In this document: piece by piece, positions 1 to 7,677 of the stretch
Layout: the number at the start of each line of letters is the position of its first letter
How positions within the stretch are numbered: position 1 is the first letter of the stretch
NCBI GenBank assembly: GCA_027064095.1
Contig: JAMOQI010000073.1
Location: forward strand, 1 to 32,798
From: Bacteroidales bacterium
GTDB lineage: Bacteria; Bacteroidota; Bacteroidia; Bacteroidales; UBA1556
Direction: 5' to 3'
DNA length: 32,798 nt
Program-made: the position numbers and the translations under genes
The notes under the pieces: generated by a model
What the model saw: only the letters and a program-made list of their open reading frames with translations
What the model was told of the DNA's origin: nothing
The model's database searches: none

Positions 1-461
1 CTCTTCTTCGCGTAAGAAATAAAAACCAATGCAGGCACAGCTGCATAAGCAATCAGCTGTATTAAATAACCGATTTGTACAAGAGTTTTATTTGCCATAA
101 AATTGCTAAAAACAATGAGCGTACTATTTCCTAAAAAATAATTATCAAAACTTTCCATAGATATTTGCGTCCAATCTCCAAGGTGAAATAAGTTAAGATT
201 TGGAGCTTCATAATAAAAATAGATTATATAAAAATAAGGAAGAATAATATGTAAAAACTCCATAAAAGGAGTAGTATAATTCTTTTGTAAATAGATTATT
301 TGTATGCTAATAACCAACATTAAAAACCTTGCAATAATATTATTATAGGCAGCATCTATTGATGTATATTGATAAACTATTAGCAAAGTACTAATAAGAA
401 TATAAAGTATTAAACTAACATCTATTGCAAAAATATATTTATTAAGACCTTTTGAAAACAT
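1..461 (-). CDS. Membrane protein, probable PAP2-family phosphatase (5' part only)
   Basis: An open frame starts at the ATG complementary to 459-461 and runs 153 codons without a stop off the left edge. The peptide begins MFSKGLNKYIFAIDVSLILY and is strongly hydrophobic, with about four membrane segments. Between the second and third blocks lies a soluble stretch (LFHLGDWTQISMESFDNYFLG) followed by a segment resembling IGYLIQLIAYAAVPALVF. This arrangement (an acidic/aromatic stretch with FDNYFLG, then a YL-rich helix) resembles the N-terminal half of inositolphosphotransferase-like PAP2 proteins common in Bacteroidota. The catalytic motifs of PAP2 would lie in the missing C-terminal half, so the family call is an inference. 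It is transcribed away from the rest of the window. Confidence 0.5.
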   Translation of the reverse strand, partial: MFSKGLNKYIFAIDVSLILYILISTLLIVYQYTSIDAAYNNIIARFLMLVISIQIIYLQKNYTTPFMEFLHIILPYFYIIYFYYEAPNLNLFHLGDWTQISMESFDNYFLGNSTLIVFSNFMANKTLVQIGYLIQLIAYAAVPALVFISYAKK

Positions 462-515
462 TGTATCTATATATTTAATTGTATCTATTTAATAGGCAAC
501 AAATATAAAATAATA

Positions 516-623
516 TTATAACTCCCATCCTATGCCAAAAGAATAAACGTAATCTTTAGAATCAACCCCTTCTGCAGGTTTATTATCACAATTATATTTT
601 AAGCCTGCTTTAGCCCTGATTAT
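516..623 (-). pseudogene. Remnant of an outer-membrane barrel protein C-terminus
   Basis: On the minus strand a short frame without a start reads ...AKAGLKYNCDNKPAEG, then DSKDYVYSFGIGWEL and a stop at 516-518. A terminal strand alternating polar and hydrophobic residues and ending in an aromatic/Leu residue is typical of Bacteroidota outer-membrane beta-barrels (final strand like YSFGIGWEL). Upstream in this frame a TGA occurs at 624-626, inside the loop of the dispersed repeat that starts near 614. The barrel gene therefore appears cut off exactly where the repeat begins. The rest of the parent gene is not present. The peptide is short, so a chance resemblance remains possible. Confidence 0.4.
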
Positions 624-698
624 TCACAAATAATCCTAACGGTTAAGTAAACCTGTGATAAAAACTTATATCTAACTGAAGTTAATAAATTTGGATAA
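614..698 (-). repeat. Dispersed palindromic repeat, partial copy (3' portion, inverted)
   Basis: Read on the minus strand this segment aligns with the end of the repeat copies at 23128 and 25370: an ATCCAAATTTATTAAC block, a TATAAG block, TTTACTTAA, then the terminal hairpin GATTATT-TGTG-AATAATC (plus-strand 618-635). The 5' half of the element with the TTATTCATACAA stem is absent. It is the only copy in the opposite orientation, and it abuts the barrel-protein remnant. Confidence 0.75.
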
Positions 699-723
699 AT
701 CCATAATTGTTTAAAGAATTCAT

Positions 724-731
724 TAAATTTG
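724..731 (+). promoter_or_regulatory. Candidate -7 promoter box (TAAATTTG)
   Basis: Matches the Bacteroidota sigma-ABfr -7 consensus TAnnTTTG, followed by GC as in other boxes of this window, 25 bases before the hydrolase ATG. No convincing -33 TTTG/TTG at the usual spacing was found. Confidence 0.5.
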
Positions 732-756
732 CACCTTAATTATTATGTAAGTAACA

Positions 757-2148
757 ATGCTGAAAAGAACAAAATTAATAGCAGCCTTAATGCTACTATT
801 AATTCCAAATATTTACTCCCAAAGCGATACAAATTCTATACAGATAGCTAAAGAAAGTGTATTTTGGATGCAAAATGGACAAGAGCAAAATTTGCGTAAT
901 TTTTTTACAAAAGAAGTTTCTTCTAAATTAGATTTAAAGACCATTAAATCTATTTGGTCACAACTTATCTCACAATATGGTGATTATAAAAGCACAGACA
1001 CCGTTTACACCTCCGTTTATAAAGACAATGTAATTGTTACTAGCGTGCTGGATTTTAAAAACGGTAAATTAAATTACAACCTTACTTTTAATAAGGATAA
1101 TAAAATAGCAGGTATATTTTTTAGACCTTATTCTGTTAAAAAGAAAGAGTTTGCAGCCGAAGAAACTATCGTTTTCAAAGAGAAAAAGCTAAACTTTGAA
1201 AATGAAAATATCAACTTTCCGGCAATGCTTTGTTTACCAAAAAACAATCTTAAAGCAATAATTGTTTTTGTACATGGTTCCGGACCTAACGATATGGACG
1301 AAACAATTGGGGCAAATAAGATTTTCAAACAATTGGCTCATGAATTAGCAAAATATGGAATTGGAAGCCTACGATATCATAAGCGATCATTCCTTATAAA
1401 ACAAGGAGAAATAACAAAGAATTTTCCCTTGGACTTGCAACATATTGTAGTAACGGATGCCATTGCTGCCGTAAATTTTGTTTCTAATTTAGAAGAATGT
1501 CAATCATCTCCAATTTTTGTTGTAGGCCACAGTCTTGGTGCTTTTGCTGCTCCTATTATTGCAAAGCAAAATTCAAAAGTTAGGGGAATAGTACTAATGG
1601 CCGGCAATTCTCGCCCTTTAGAAGATCTTATAGTAGACCAATATAAATATCTTTATTCTAGAGGTGGTTTGTCAAAAGCAGAAAAAACTGAAATTAAAAA
1701 GATAAAAAAACAAGTCAAGAATGTGAAGACATTACGCAAAGACCTTGATAATAAAAAGATAAAAAAACTTCCGCTGGTTAATGATACCAATTTTTGGTTA
1801 AGTTTAAATTCATATAACCCTGTGGAAACTGCAAATTCATTATCAATTCCAATGCTAATTTTACATGGTAACAGAGATTATCAAGTACCTTTTGAAGATT
1901 TTAAAATCTGGAGAAATAAAACAAATAAACTCAGTGCAACATATTATAGAAATAAAAATGATAAAACCCCAATATATTATTCCCAAAAACCAGTTACGCT
2001 AATTTCATATTTTGGATTAAACCATTTATTTATTTTTGGCGAAGACAAATCATATCCGGAAGAATACAATCATCAAGGGAACGTAAGTAAACTAATGATA
2101 TCTGATATGGCAAACTGGATAACTCAATATTCAACAAACAGTTATTAA
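757..2148 (+). CDS. Secreted alpha/beta hydrolase with N-terminal DUF3887-like domain
   Basis: 463 aa with a signal peptide (residues 1-22, ending near NIYSQ). Residues about 27-125 resemble the small DUF3887 domain often fused in front of serine hydrolases. Residues about 140-460 are an alpha/beta hydrolase: oxyanion-loop HGSGPND at 173-179, nucleophile elbow GHSLG at 257-261 (Ser259), acid in GNRDYQVP (Asp374) and catalytic His in GLNHLF (His423). A Lys-rich insert at about 308-338 forms a lid-like segment. Likely a periplasmic or surface esterase/peptidase; substrate unknown. It is the first gene of a tight run of five and lies 7 bp before the lipoprotein gene. Family assignment is secure, specificity is not. 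Confidence 0.85.
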   Translation: MLKRTKLIAALMLLLIPNIYSQSDTNSIQIAKESVFWMQNGQEQNLRNFFTKEVSSKLDLKTIKSIWSQLISQYGDYKSTDTVYTSVYKDNVIVTSVLDFKNGKLNYNLTFNKDNKIAGIFFRPYSVKKKEFAAEETIVFKEKKLNFENENINFPAMLCLPKNNLKAIIVFVHGSGPNDMDETIGANKIFKQLAHELAKYGIGSLRYHKRSFLIKQGEITKNFPLDLQHIVVTDAIAAVNFVSNLEECQSSPIFVVGHSLGAFAAPIIAKQNSKVRGIVLMAGNSRPLEDLIVDQYKYLYSRGGLSKAEKTEIKKIKKQVKNVKTLRKDLDNKKIKKLPLVNDTNFWLSLNSYNPVETANSLSIPMLILHGNRDYQVPFEDFKIWRNKTNKLSATYYRNKNDKTPIYYSQKPVTLISYFGLNHLFIFGEDKSYPEEYNHQGNVSKLMISDMANWITQYSTNSY

Positions 2149-2155
2149 CATCTTA

Positions 2156-3721
2156 ATGAATAGATTAATAAAATATACTATATATACAATTGCAATAAGT
2201 GTAATATTATTGGTTTCATGCCAAAAAAATCCTAACTGGAATACAAAAATATTAACGCCAATAATTCACACACGACTAGATGTAGGCGACATCTTTGGAG
2301 ACACCAATGTTGTTGTAAATCCAAACCAAAGCTGGTCTGTTGTAGTACAGCAAAATATTAATATGCTTCAAAGTGGCAATGTAGTAAATCTTGACGACAC
2401 TGTTTCTAAAGATATTTTTACACTCCCTTTTATGTTTACCATACCACCGGGACAAAAAGTAATAGAAAAACAGAATGTAACACCACTTAATTTCAATGGT
2501 ATGGAGCTATTATTAGCTAGAGCATCAGTTGCTAAAATGAAATTTTATGTTACCAATACCATAAAACATAAGTTATTGGTAAAATACACTCTTCACAGTG
2601 CAAGTTTAAATGGTGTAGTCTACGAAGTGGAGGAAGATGTTCCGGCAGCAACCGATACTACAAATGCTTATGTTATAAAAACCATCGACTTAGATAAATA
2701 CGATATTGATTTAACTGGTCCTAATAAAGATTCATACAATCAAATTTATGCAACAACTACAGTATGGGTACATCCTGATGGTGACACTGCTATTGTTACC
2801 CCAACAGATTCGGTTATAATAATTTCTACTTTCGATGAATTCCAGCCAGAATATGCAAGAGGATATATAGGGTCGCAAATTTTCAAGGAAAGAGGTTCAA
2901 GCTCCTTAAATGTATTCAACAATTTCAAAAGTGGTAGTTTCGATTTACAAAGTATAAAAACTGTTTTAGATATTGATAATTTTGTGGGTGCCGATATTAG
3001 TGTTATCATCAATGAATTTTCTACCAAAAAAAATAGTACATCAACAAAAGTTTCCCTCAATAATCCAATTATTGGTTCTGCTATAAATATGTCTAGAGCT
3101 GCCGAAAGTAATGACCCAAACTATCCTGTTTACCCACAGATTAAAACATACGATCTTAGCAATTCTAATGTTGACAACATGATAGAAATAATGCCCGATT
3201 CTTTAATCTATGATATTACGGCAGAATTAAATCCCCTTGGAAATGTTGGTGCAGGAACAGATTTCATATATTTTAATAAAAGATTAAGAGCAAAGCTTAA
3301 TCTGGAAATCCCCCTTAATTTTAGCACCAATAATCTAATAATTGAAGACAATTCTAGTTTCGATTTTGATAATGACAATATAAATTCCGGAAGTATAAAT
3401 ATTTATATTGAAAATAAATTCCCATTCTCTGTAAATATTCAATTCTACCTTCTCGACGAGCAAAATAATATTTTCGATTCGCTATTGGTTAAAAACAATT
3501 TAATACCGTCTGGTATTATTAATGCTAACGGATTTGTAAGTGCTCCCACTTCTACAACTTTAGAAGTAAAACTTGACGATTATAGAATTAGCACTTTAAG
3601 AAGAAGCCATAGAATGCTCATAAGAGCAAATATTAATTCAGAACAAAATAAAACTTATAAGTTATACGAATACAATAATATGGACATTAAGATAGTGGGG
3701 GACTTATCGTATGGAATTTAA
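2156..3721 (+). CDS. Hypothetical lipoprotein
   Basis: 521 aa. The N-terminus is a lipoprotein signal: positively charged start, hydrophobic core, lipobox LVSC with Cys22, followed by QKNPNWNTKILTPI. The rest is rich in Asn, Ser, Thr and short beta-strand patterns with no enzymatic motif I recognise. It starts 7 bp after the hydrolase and overlaps the next gene by 11 bp, so it is probably translationally coupled to the DUF5723-like barrel protein. A lipoprotein plus a barrel made in tandem suggests a two-part outer-membrane assembly, but that is inference. I do not recognise the family beyond this. Confidence 0.75.
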   Translation: MNRLIKYTIYTIAISVILLVSCQKNPNWNTKILTPIIHTRLDVGDIFGDTNVVVNPNQSWSVVVQQNINMLQSGNVVNLDDTVSKDIFTLPFMFTIPPGQKVIEKQNVTPLNFNGMELLLARASVAKMKFYVTNTIKHKLLVKYTLHSASLNGVVYEVEEDVPAATDTTNAYVIKTIDLDKYDIDLTGPNKDSYNQIYATTTVWVHPDGDTAIVTPTDSVIIISTFDEFQPEYARGYIGSQIFKERGSSSLNVFNNFKSGSFDLQSIKTVLDIDNFVGADISVIINEFSTKKNSTSTKVSLNNPIIGSAINMSRAAESNDPNYPVYPQIKTYDLSNSNVDNMIEIMPDSLIYDITAELNPLGNVGAGTDFIYFNKRLRAKLNLEIPLNFSTNNLIIEDNSSFDFDNDNINSGSINIYIENKFPFSVNIQFYLLDEQNNIFDSLLVKNNLIPSGIINANGFVSAPTSTTLEVKLDDYRISTLRRSHRMLIRANINSEQNKTYKLYEYNNMDIKIVGDLSYGI

Positions 3722-4961
3722 AAGATTTTTATTATTAATTATTATTATCTCGCTGTCTAATATTGTAATTGCACAAACTAAAGAAAATAAAGCCTTGCAA
3801 TTGCGCTATGATATTTTTAAAGAGATAAATTTTTCCACAGAATATGATTTGGGCTCATACTTAAATAACACATTCTTAAAGAGTTATTACACCGGCAATT
3901 TTATCGACGAAGATTTAAAAAATACTAATTATGATAGGCTAAAATCAGAAAAAAATCCCTTTGGTATAAGTTCTATTACAAAGCTTCAATTTAGACAATT
4001 GCCGGAAACTATGCTTGGCAAACATAATATGGGTTATTCAGTGGTTTTTCAGTATAATTATTATCAAGAATTTGAGTTTACCAGCGATGCTTATAACTTA
4101 GCTCTCTATGGTAATAAATCTTATGCCGGCAAAAATGCCAATCTCAATAATATGAGAATTAACAATCAAAGTTTCTACCAAATAAAATCTGGTCTGTTTT
4201 TTCAAAATAGAGATAAATATAAAGAATATGGATTTCAAGTGGCATTAAATATTGGAAATCAATTCCATAATTATAGTAGTAACAATGCTATATTATATAC
4301 CAATTCAATAGGCGAATATATAAATCTCAAGGGAGAATTTCAGAATCAGCAAACCTCATATTTGGAAAATAATAAAACTCAAGGTATAGGCGGAGGTATT
4401 GACCTATATTATCAAATAAATAAAAGAAATAGTTATTTTATCAGAGTTGAATTAAACAACTTAGGCTTTATTTATTGGGACAATAAATCTTCAAATTATA
4501 ATAAAACAGAGAATCTGGAATTCAATGGAATAGAAGTTTCCAACATCTTCGAAATGCCAAGCCCATTACTATCAACTACAGCTAATGATTCAATAAAAAA
4601 CTATATTGCTAGCAATAGTACTATTGGTAATATTACAACATTTACACCTTCCGATTTTAAGTTATCAGCACAATATTTTATAAAAGACAATATCAACATC
4701 TCTACTCTCTTTAACTATAGATTTTTCAGTGTATATAAACCATTTTACAAAATAAGTCTCAAGTATTATTTTTCTGATAAACTTTATTTAGGACCAAATA
4801 TCAGTTATGGAGGATATACAAAATTTAATATTGGCATGGAATTTCAAACGGAAATAAGTCATAACTTTGTTTTAAATTTACAAACAAAATATCTAAGTGG
4901 TTTATTAATAAATCAATTTTCAGGAATCGGGGCTTTTCTCGGCATTAATTATAAATTATAA
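3711..4961 (+). CDS. Outer-membrane beta-barrel protein, DUF5723-like
   Basis: 416 aa with a signal peptide (residues 1-22, ending IVIAQ). The body has many alternating beta-strands rich in Tyr, Asn and aromatic residues, a pattern of outer-membrane barrels. The block ELNNLGFIYW in the middle is characteristic of the DUF5723 family found across Bacteroidota, where it is usually D/N-LGFI-x-W. The C-terminus ends in a barrel-like strand, GAFLGINYKL. The start overlaps the preceding lipoprotein by 11 bp, and kdsA follows after 4 bp. Function unknown; a role in envelope assembly is plausible from the neighbours. Confidence 0.65.
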   Translation: MEFKRFLLLIIIISLSNIVIAQTKENKALQLRYDIFKEINFSTEYDLGSYLNNTFLKSYYTGNFIDEDLKNTNYDRLKSEKNPFGISSITKLQFRQLPETMLGKHNMGYSVVFQYNYYQEFEFTSDAYNLALYGNKSYAGKNANLNNMRINNQSFYQIKSGLFFQNRDKYKEYGFQVALNIGNQFHNYSSNNAILYTNSIGEYINLKGEFQNQQTSYLENNKTQGIGGGIDLYYQINKRNSYFIRVELNNLGFIYWDNKSSNYNKTENLEFNGIEVSNIFEMPSPLLSTTANDSIKNYIASNSTIGNITTFTPSDFKLSAQYFIKDNINISTLFNYRFFSVYKPFYKISLKYYFSDKLYLGPNISYGGYTKFNIGMEFQTEISHNFVLNLQTKYLSGLLINQFSGIGAFLGINYKL

Positions 4962-4965
4962 TATT

Positions 4966-5784
4966 ATGATAGGTAAATACTTAAATAAAATCAAACACTC
5001 AGAAAGCGGCAATTTCTTTTTACTTGCCGGTCCTTGTGTTATAGAAAACGAAACTATGGGTTTTGAAATAGCTGAGCGTATCATTAATATTACAGACCGC
5101 CTTCAGATACCTTTTGTATTCAAAGCTTCTTATCGCAAAGCCAACAGATCAAAATCATCTTCATTTACTGGAATTGGCAACGAGAAAGCCCTTAAAATAC
5201 TAAAGAAAATTGGCAAAGATTTTAATATCCCTATTGTAACAGATATCCACACTCAAGCAGAAGCATATACAGCTGCAAAATACGTTGATGTACTTCAAAT
5301 TCCTGCATTTCTATGTAGGCAAACGGACTTATTAATTGCTGCAGCTAAAACAGGTAAAGTCGTAAATGTAAAGAAAGGACAATTTATGAGCCCTGAATCA
5401 ATGAAGCATGCTGTACATAAAATAAGGAATGCAGGTAATAATAATATTATTCTAACAGAACGTGGTAGCATGTTTGGATATCAAGACTTGGTTGTTGATT
5501 ACAGAGGGATTCCAAGTATGCAAAAATTTGGCGCTCCGGTATGTCTGGACTGTACACATAGTTTGCAACAACCAAATCAAGAAGAAGGTATTACTGGAGG
5601 ACGTCCAGACTTAATTCCCACCATTGCTAAAGCTGGAATTGCAGTTGGTGTTGATGGTTTGTTTATCGAAACTCATCCCAAACCGGAAATTGCAAAATCT
5701 GATGGAGCAAATATGCTACCATTAGATAAACTCGAATCATTATTAACGGATCTTGTTAAAATTAGAAAAGCCATCAAAAAATGA
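4966..5784 (+). CDS. kdsA: 3-deoxy-8-phosphooctulonate synthase
   Basis: 272 aa, usual length for KdsA. It condenses phosphoenolpyruvate with arabinose-5-phosphate to Kdo-8-phosphate, the first committed step toward the Kdo of lipopolysaccharide. Visible motifs: LAGPCVIE (20-27), FKASYRKANRSK (52-63), QIPAFLCRQTD (111-121), KKGQFMSPES (136-145), ERGSMFGYQDLVVDYRG (165-181), DCTHSLQQPN (195-204), GLFIETHPKPEIAKSDGANM (231-250). Cys24, His198, Glu235 and Asp246 line up with the metal ligands of the metal-dependent class; metal-independent enzymes carry Asn at the first position. The Ser before DG at 245, where metal-independent enzymes have Cys, agrees. The stop overlaps the next start by 4 bp. 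Confidence 0.95.
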   Translation: MIGKYLNKIKHSESGNFFLLAGPCVIENETMGFEIAERIINITDRLQIPFVFKASYRKANRSKSSSFTGIGNEKALKILKKIGKDFNIPIVTDIHTQAEAYTAAKYVDVLQIPAFLCRQTDLLIAAAKTGKVVNVKKGQFMSPESMKHAVHKIRNAGNNNIILTERGSMFGYQDLVVDYRGIPSMQKFGAPVCLDCTHSLQQPNQEEGITGGRPDLIPTIAKAGIAVGVDGLFIETHPKPEIAKSDGANMLPLDKLESLLTDLVKIRKAIKK

Positions 5785-7250
5785 AATTAAGCTTTATTGC
5801 CTTTTTATTATTATTTACTTATAATTTAAAATCCCAAGATGGTACTTTTATTAAAGTATTTAGTGGCAACTCTTATGAAGAAGGTATTAAAACATTTCGA
5901 TTGCCAAACAAAACTTATAGAATCGTTGGCAATACCGGAACTTATGGCTGGGGACAGAAGAATATTTGGCTAATAGCTTTAGACAGCATCGGTAATTTTA
6001 TGTGGCATAAAACATACGGTGAGGGGGGGCTTGATTTTGCTCAAGATGCACAAATGGATTCTAAAGGAAATATCTACATTATCGGTAGCAGTACATCTCA
6101 GTCTCAAAACTCTTATCAAATGCTCCTAATAGGTATTGACACCAATGGAAATTATTTTACATATAATTATTACGGAGGTTCTAACTGGGATTTTGGCAAC
6201 GGCATTCAAATAGTAGATGATAGCTTATTAATGCTCGCCGGTGAAACTTATAGTTATACTAATGGACAAAGTAACGCATGGCTTATTCAGACAAATACTC
6301 ACGGGCAACAAATCTGGTCCTCTAATGTTGGTGGCGACAATAAAGAATCATTTAATGCAGTCAAAAAAATGTATAATGGTGATTTCATTTGCGCAGGTTT
6401 TACTAGTAGTTTTGGTAACAACTCTAGAAATCCTATGCTTTATAAGTGCAATGCAAATGGCGATAGTATTTGGATGAAACACTATAACGATTCTACCGAT
6501 GGAGAATTTTACGATCTTATTTTCAATACCGACACAAATATTATTGCTGTAGGTTATCAAAAAGACACCACAAATTCGTATCAGGATTTATCCCTAATGA
6601 ATATTGATACAAATGGCCAGTTAATATGGAAAAGAAATTCTCTATTGCATCATAACAATGCTAATTATCGTGCTATTGTAAATGAAGGAGAAAGATATAT
6701 TGTTACAGGAATGAGTGAAAAATATAGCTCATGGGGGAGTAACATCTACGGTAGTAGATTAGAGAATGGAGGTTGGTGGAACTCTACTTTTATATTTGGT
6801 TCTACAAAAGAAGATTATAGTAATTCAATTGTTAGAGACACTTCCAACAATCAATTACACTATCTTGTCACAGGTACAACCCGAAGCTATGGTTTAAATT
6901 TTTCAGGGGCTATATTTATAAGAATGGATTCCAGTTTTAATGCTGATACAACGACATCTGTTTTTATTCCATCAACAATTTTCCCCAAAAAATATTCACC
7001 TGAATTAACAATAAAAATATTTCCAAACCCAACATCAGATTTTGCTAATATTTTATTACCAAATAATAATTCTAAAAATCCTTATCATCTATTTGTTTAT
7101 AATTCAATTGGCCAACTTATTTTTGAAATAACATTAAAAAAGGGGCAAAAACAAGTTAAATTAGATGTTAAAAACTGGCCTAAATCAAATTATTATATTA
7201 GATTAGATAACCATACAATAAAATATAGTTCTGTTTTTATTAGAAAATAA
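5781..7250 (+). CDS. T9SS-secreted beta-propeller-like protein with type A sorting domain
   Basis: 489 aa, signal peptide 1-18 (ending LKSQ). Residues about 25-395 contain imperfect repeats of the form G-x-D-x-(A/G)-x-x-(I/V)-x-x-D-x-x-G-x-x-Y-(I/V)-x-G, as in delta-60/SBBP-type beta-propellers (for example MDSKGNIYIIGS). Residues about 405-489 are a T9SS type A C-terminal sorting domain: KIFPNPTSDFANIL, then YNSIGQLIF and a final strand ending FIRK. It is therefore probably exported across the outer membrane and attached to the surface or released. It overlaps kdsA by 4 bp (ATGA) and ends the five-gene run. A run of seven G lies in the coding region at 6023-6029. Confidence 0.85.
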   Translation: MKLSFIAFLLLFTYNLKSQDGTFIKVFSGNSYEEGIKTFRLPNKTYRIVGNTGTYGWGQKNIWLIALDSIGNFMWHKTYGEGGLDFAQDAQMDSKGNIYIIGSSTSQSQNSYQMLLIGIDTNGNYFTYNYYGGSNWDFGNGIQIVDDSLLMLAGETYSYTNGQSNAWLIQTNTHGQQIWSSNVGGDNKESFNAVKKMYNGDFICAGFTSSFGNNSRNPMLYKCNANGDSIWMKHYNDSTDGEFYDLIFNTDTNIIAVGYQKDTTNSYQDLSLMNIDTNGQLIWKRNSLLHHNNANYRAIVNEGERYIVTGMSEKYSSWGSNIYGSRLENGGWWNSTFIFGSTKEDYSNSIVRDTSNNQLHYLVTGTTRSYGLNFSGAIFIRMDSSFNADTTTSVFIPSTIFPKKYSPELTIKIFPNPTSDFANILLPNNNSKNPYHLFVYNSIGQLIFEITLKKGQKQVKLDVKNWPKSNYYIRLDNHTIKYSSVFIRK

Positions 7251-7297
7251 TCTCATTTATCTAATTAGTTGTCAATTAATTATTATCAACACAAAAA

Positions 7298-7311
7298 ATG
7301 ATAAATATCAT
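7298..7311. promoter_or_regulatory. FNR/CRP-like palindrome upstream of the cbb3 cluster
   Basis: ATGATA-AA-TATCAT is a perfect inverted repeat. Its core TGAT-N4-ATCA equals the core of the FNR consensus TTGAT-N4-ATCAA. The centre lies about 75-80 bp before the -7 box at 7380, a spacing seen with upstream-bound activators. In an AT-rich region such a palindrome can arise by chance, so this is a candidate only. Confidence 0.4.
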
Positions 7312-7379
7312 ATTTATTTAGAATGAGTATAAATTAGGCGTAATTAAGTGATGAATTACTGAAATATCGATTTTTAATA

Positions 7380-7387
7380 TATATTTG
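7380..7387 (+). promoter_or_regulatory. Candidate -7 promoter box (TATATTTG) of the cbb3 operon
   Basis: Matches TAnnTTTG followed by TGC, 38 bp before the ccoS start. It is the only such box in the 174 bp between the T9SS gene and ccoS. A -33 element is not obvious. Confidence 0.5.
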
Positions 7388-7424
7388 TGCTTCATAATCA
7401 CAGGGAATAAATATAATAGGTTAT

Positions 7425-7649
7425 ATGTCAGCAATTTTTGTTTTAATAATAGTTAGTCTTATAGTTGCTATAGGTTTTCTTATCGCATTTTTATGGGCAG
7501 TAAAAGACAATCAATACGAAGACAGCTATACCCCTTCTGTCAGAATTTTATTTGACGATGCAAAACCGGAAACAGTTACAAAATCTGCTGCTATTAATAA
7601 TAAGGGAGAAATTACAAGTAATAAAGAAGGAACTACAAGTGATAATTAA
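7425..7649 (+). CDS. ccoS: cbb3 oxidase assembly protein CcoS
   Basis: 74 aa. One N-terminal membrane helix (residues 3-25) with the family pattern IAFLWAVKDNQYEDSYTPSVRILFDD, i.e. F-x-W-A-x-(K/R)-x-x-Q-(Y/F)-(E/D)-D near the end of the helix. CcoS/FixS is needed for cofactor insertion into cbb3 oxidases. The charged, Thr/Ser/Lys-rich tail is not conserved. It lies 28 bp before the fused ccoNO gene. In many genomes ccoS follows the copper ATPase gene ccoI; here a T9SS gene precedes it instead. Confidence 0.9.
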   Translation: MSAIFVLIIVSLIVAIGFLIAFLWAVKDNQYEDSYTPSVRILFDDAKPETVTKSAAINNKGEITSNKEGTTSDN

Positions 7650-7677
7650 TTAAATATTTAAACTAAATTTTATTTTT

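Noticed and set aside
1128-1328. Small antisense open frames inside long genes, such as this one and those at 2746-3060, 11788-12087, 13161-13421 and 17207-17491
   Set aside because: They lie fully inside well-supported genes on the other strand, have no family resemblance and no promoter, and are expected in AT-rich DNA.
7251-7424. Riboswitch or leader RNA before ccoS
   Set aside because: After the likely start only about 30 bases of leader remain, with no structure; the palindrome lies upstream of the promoter box.
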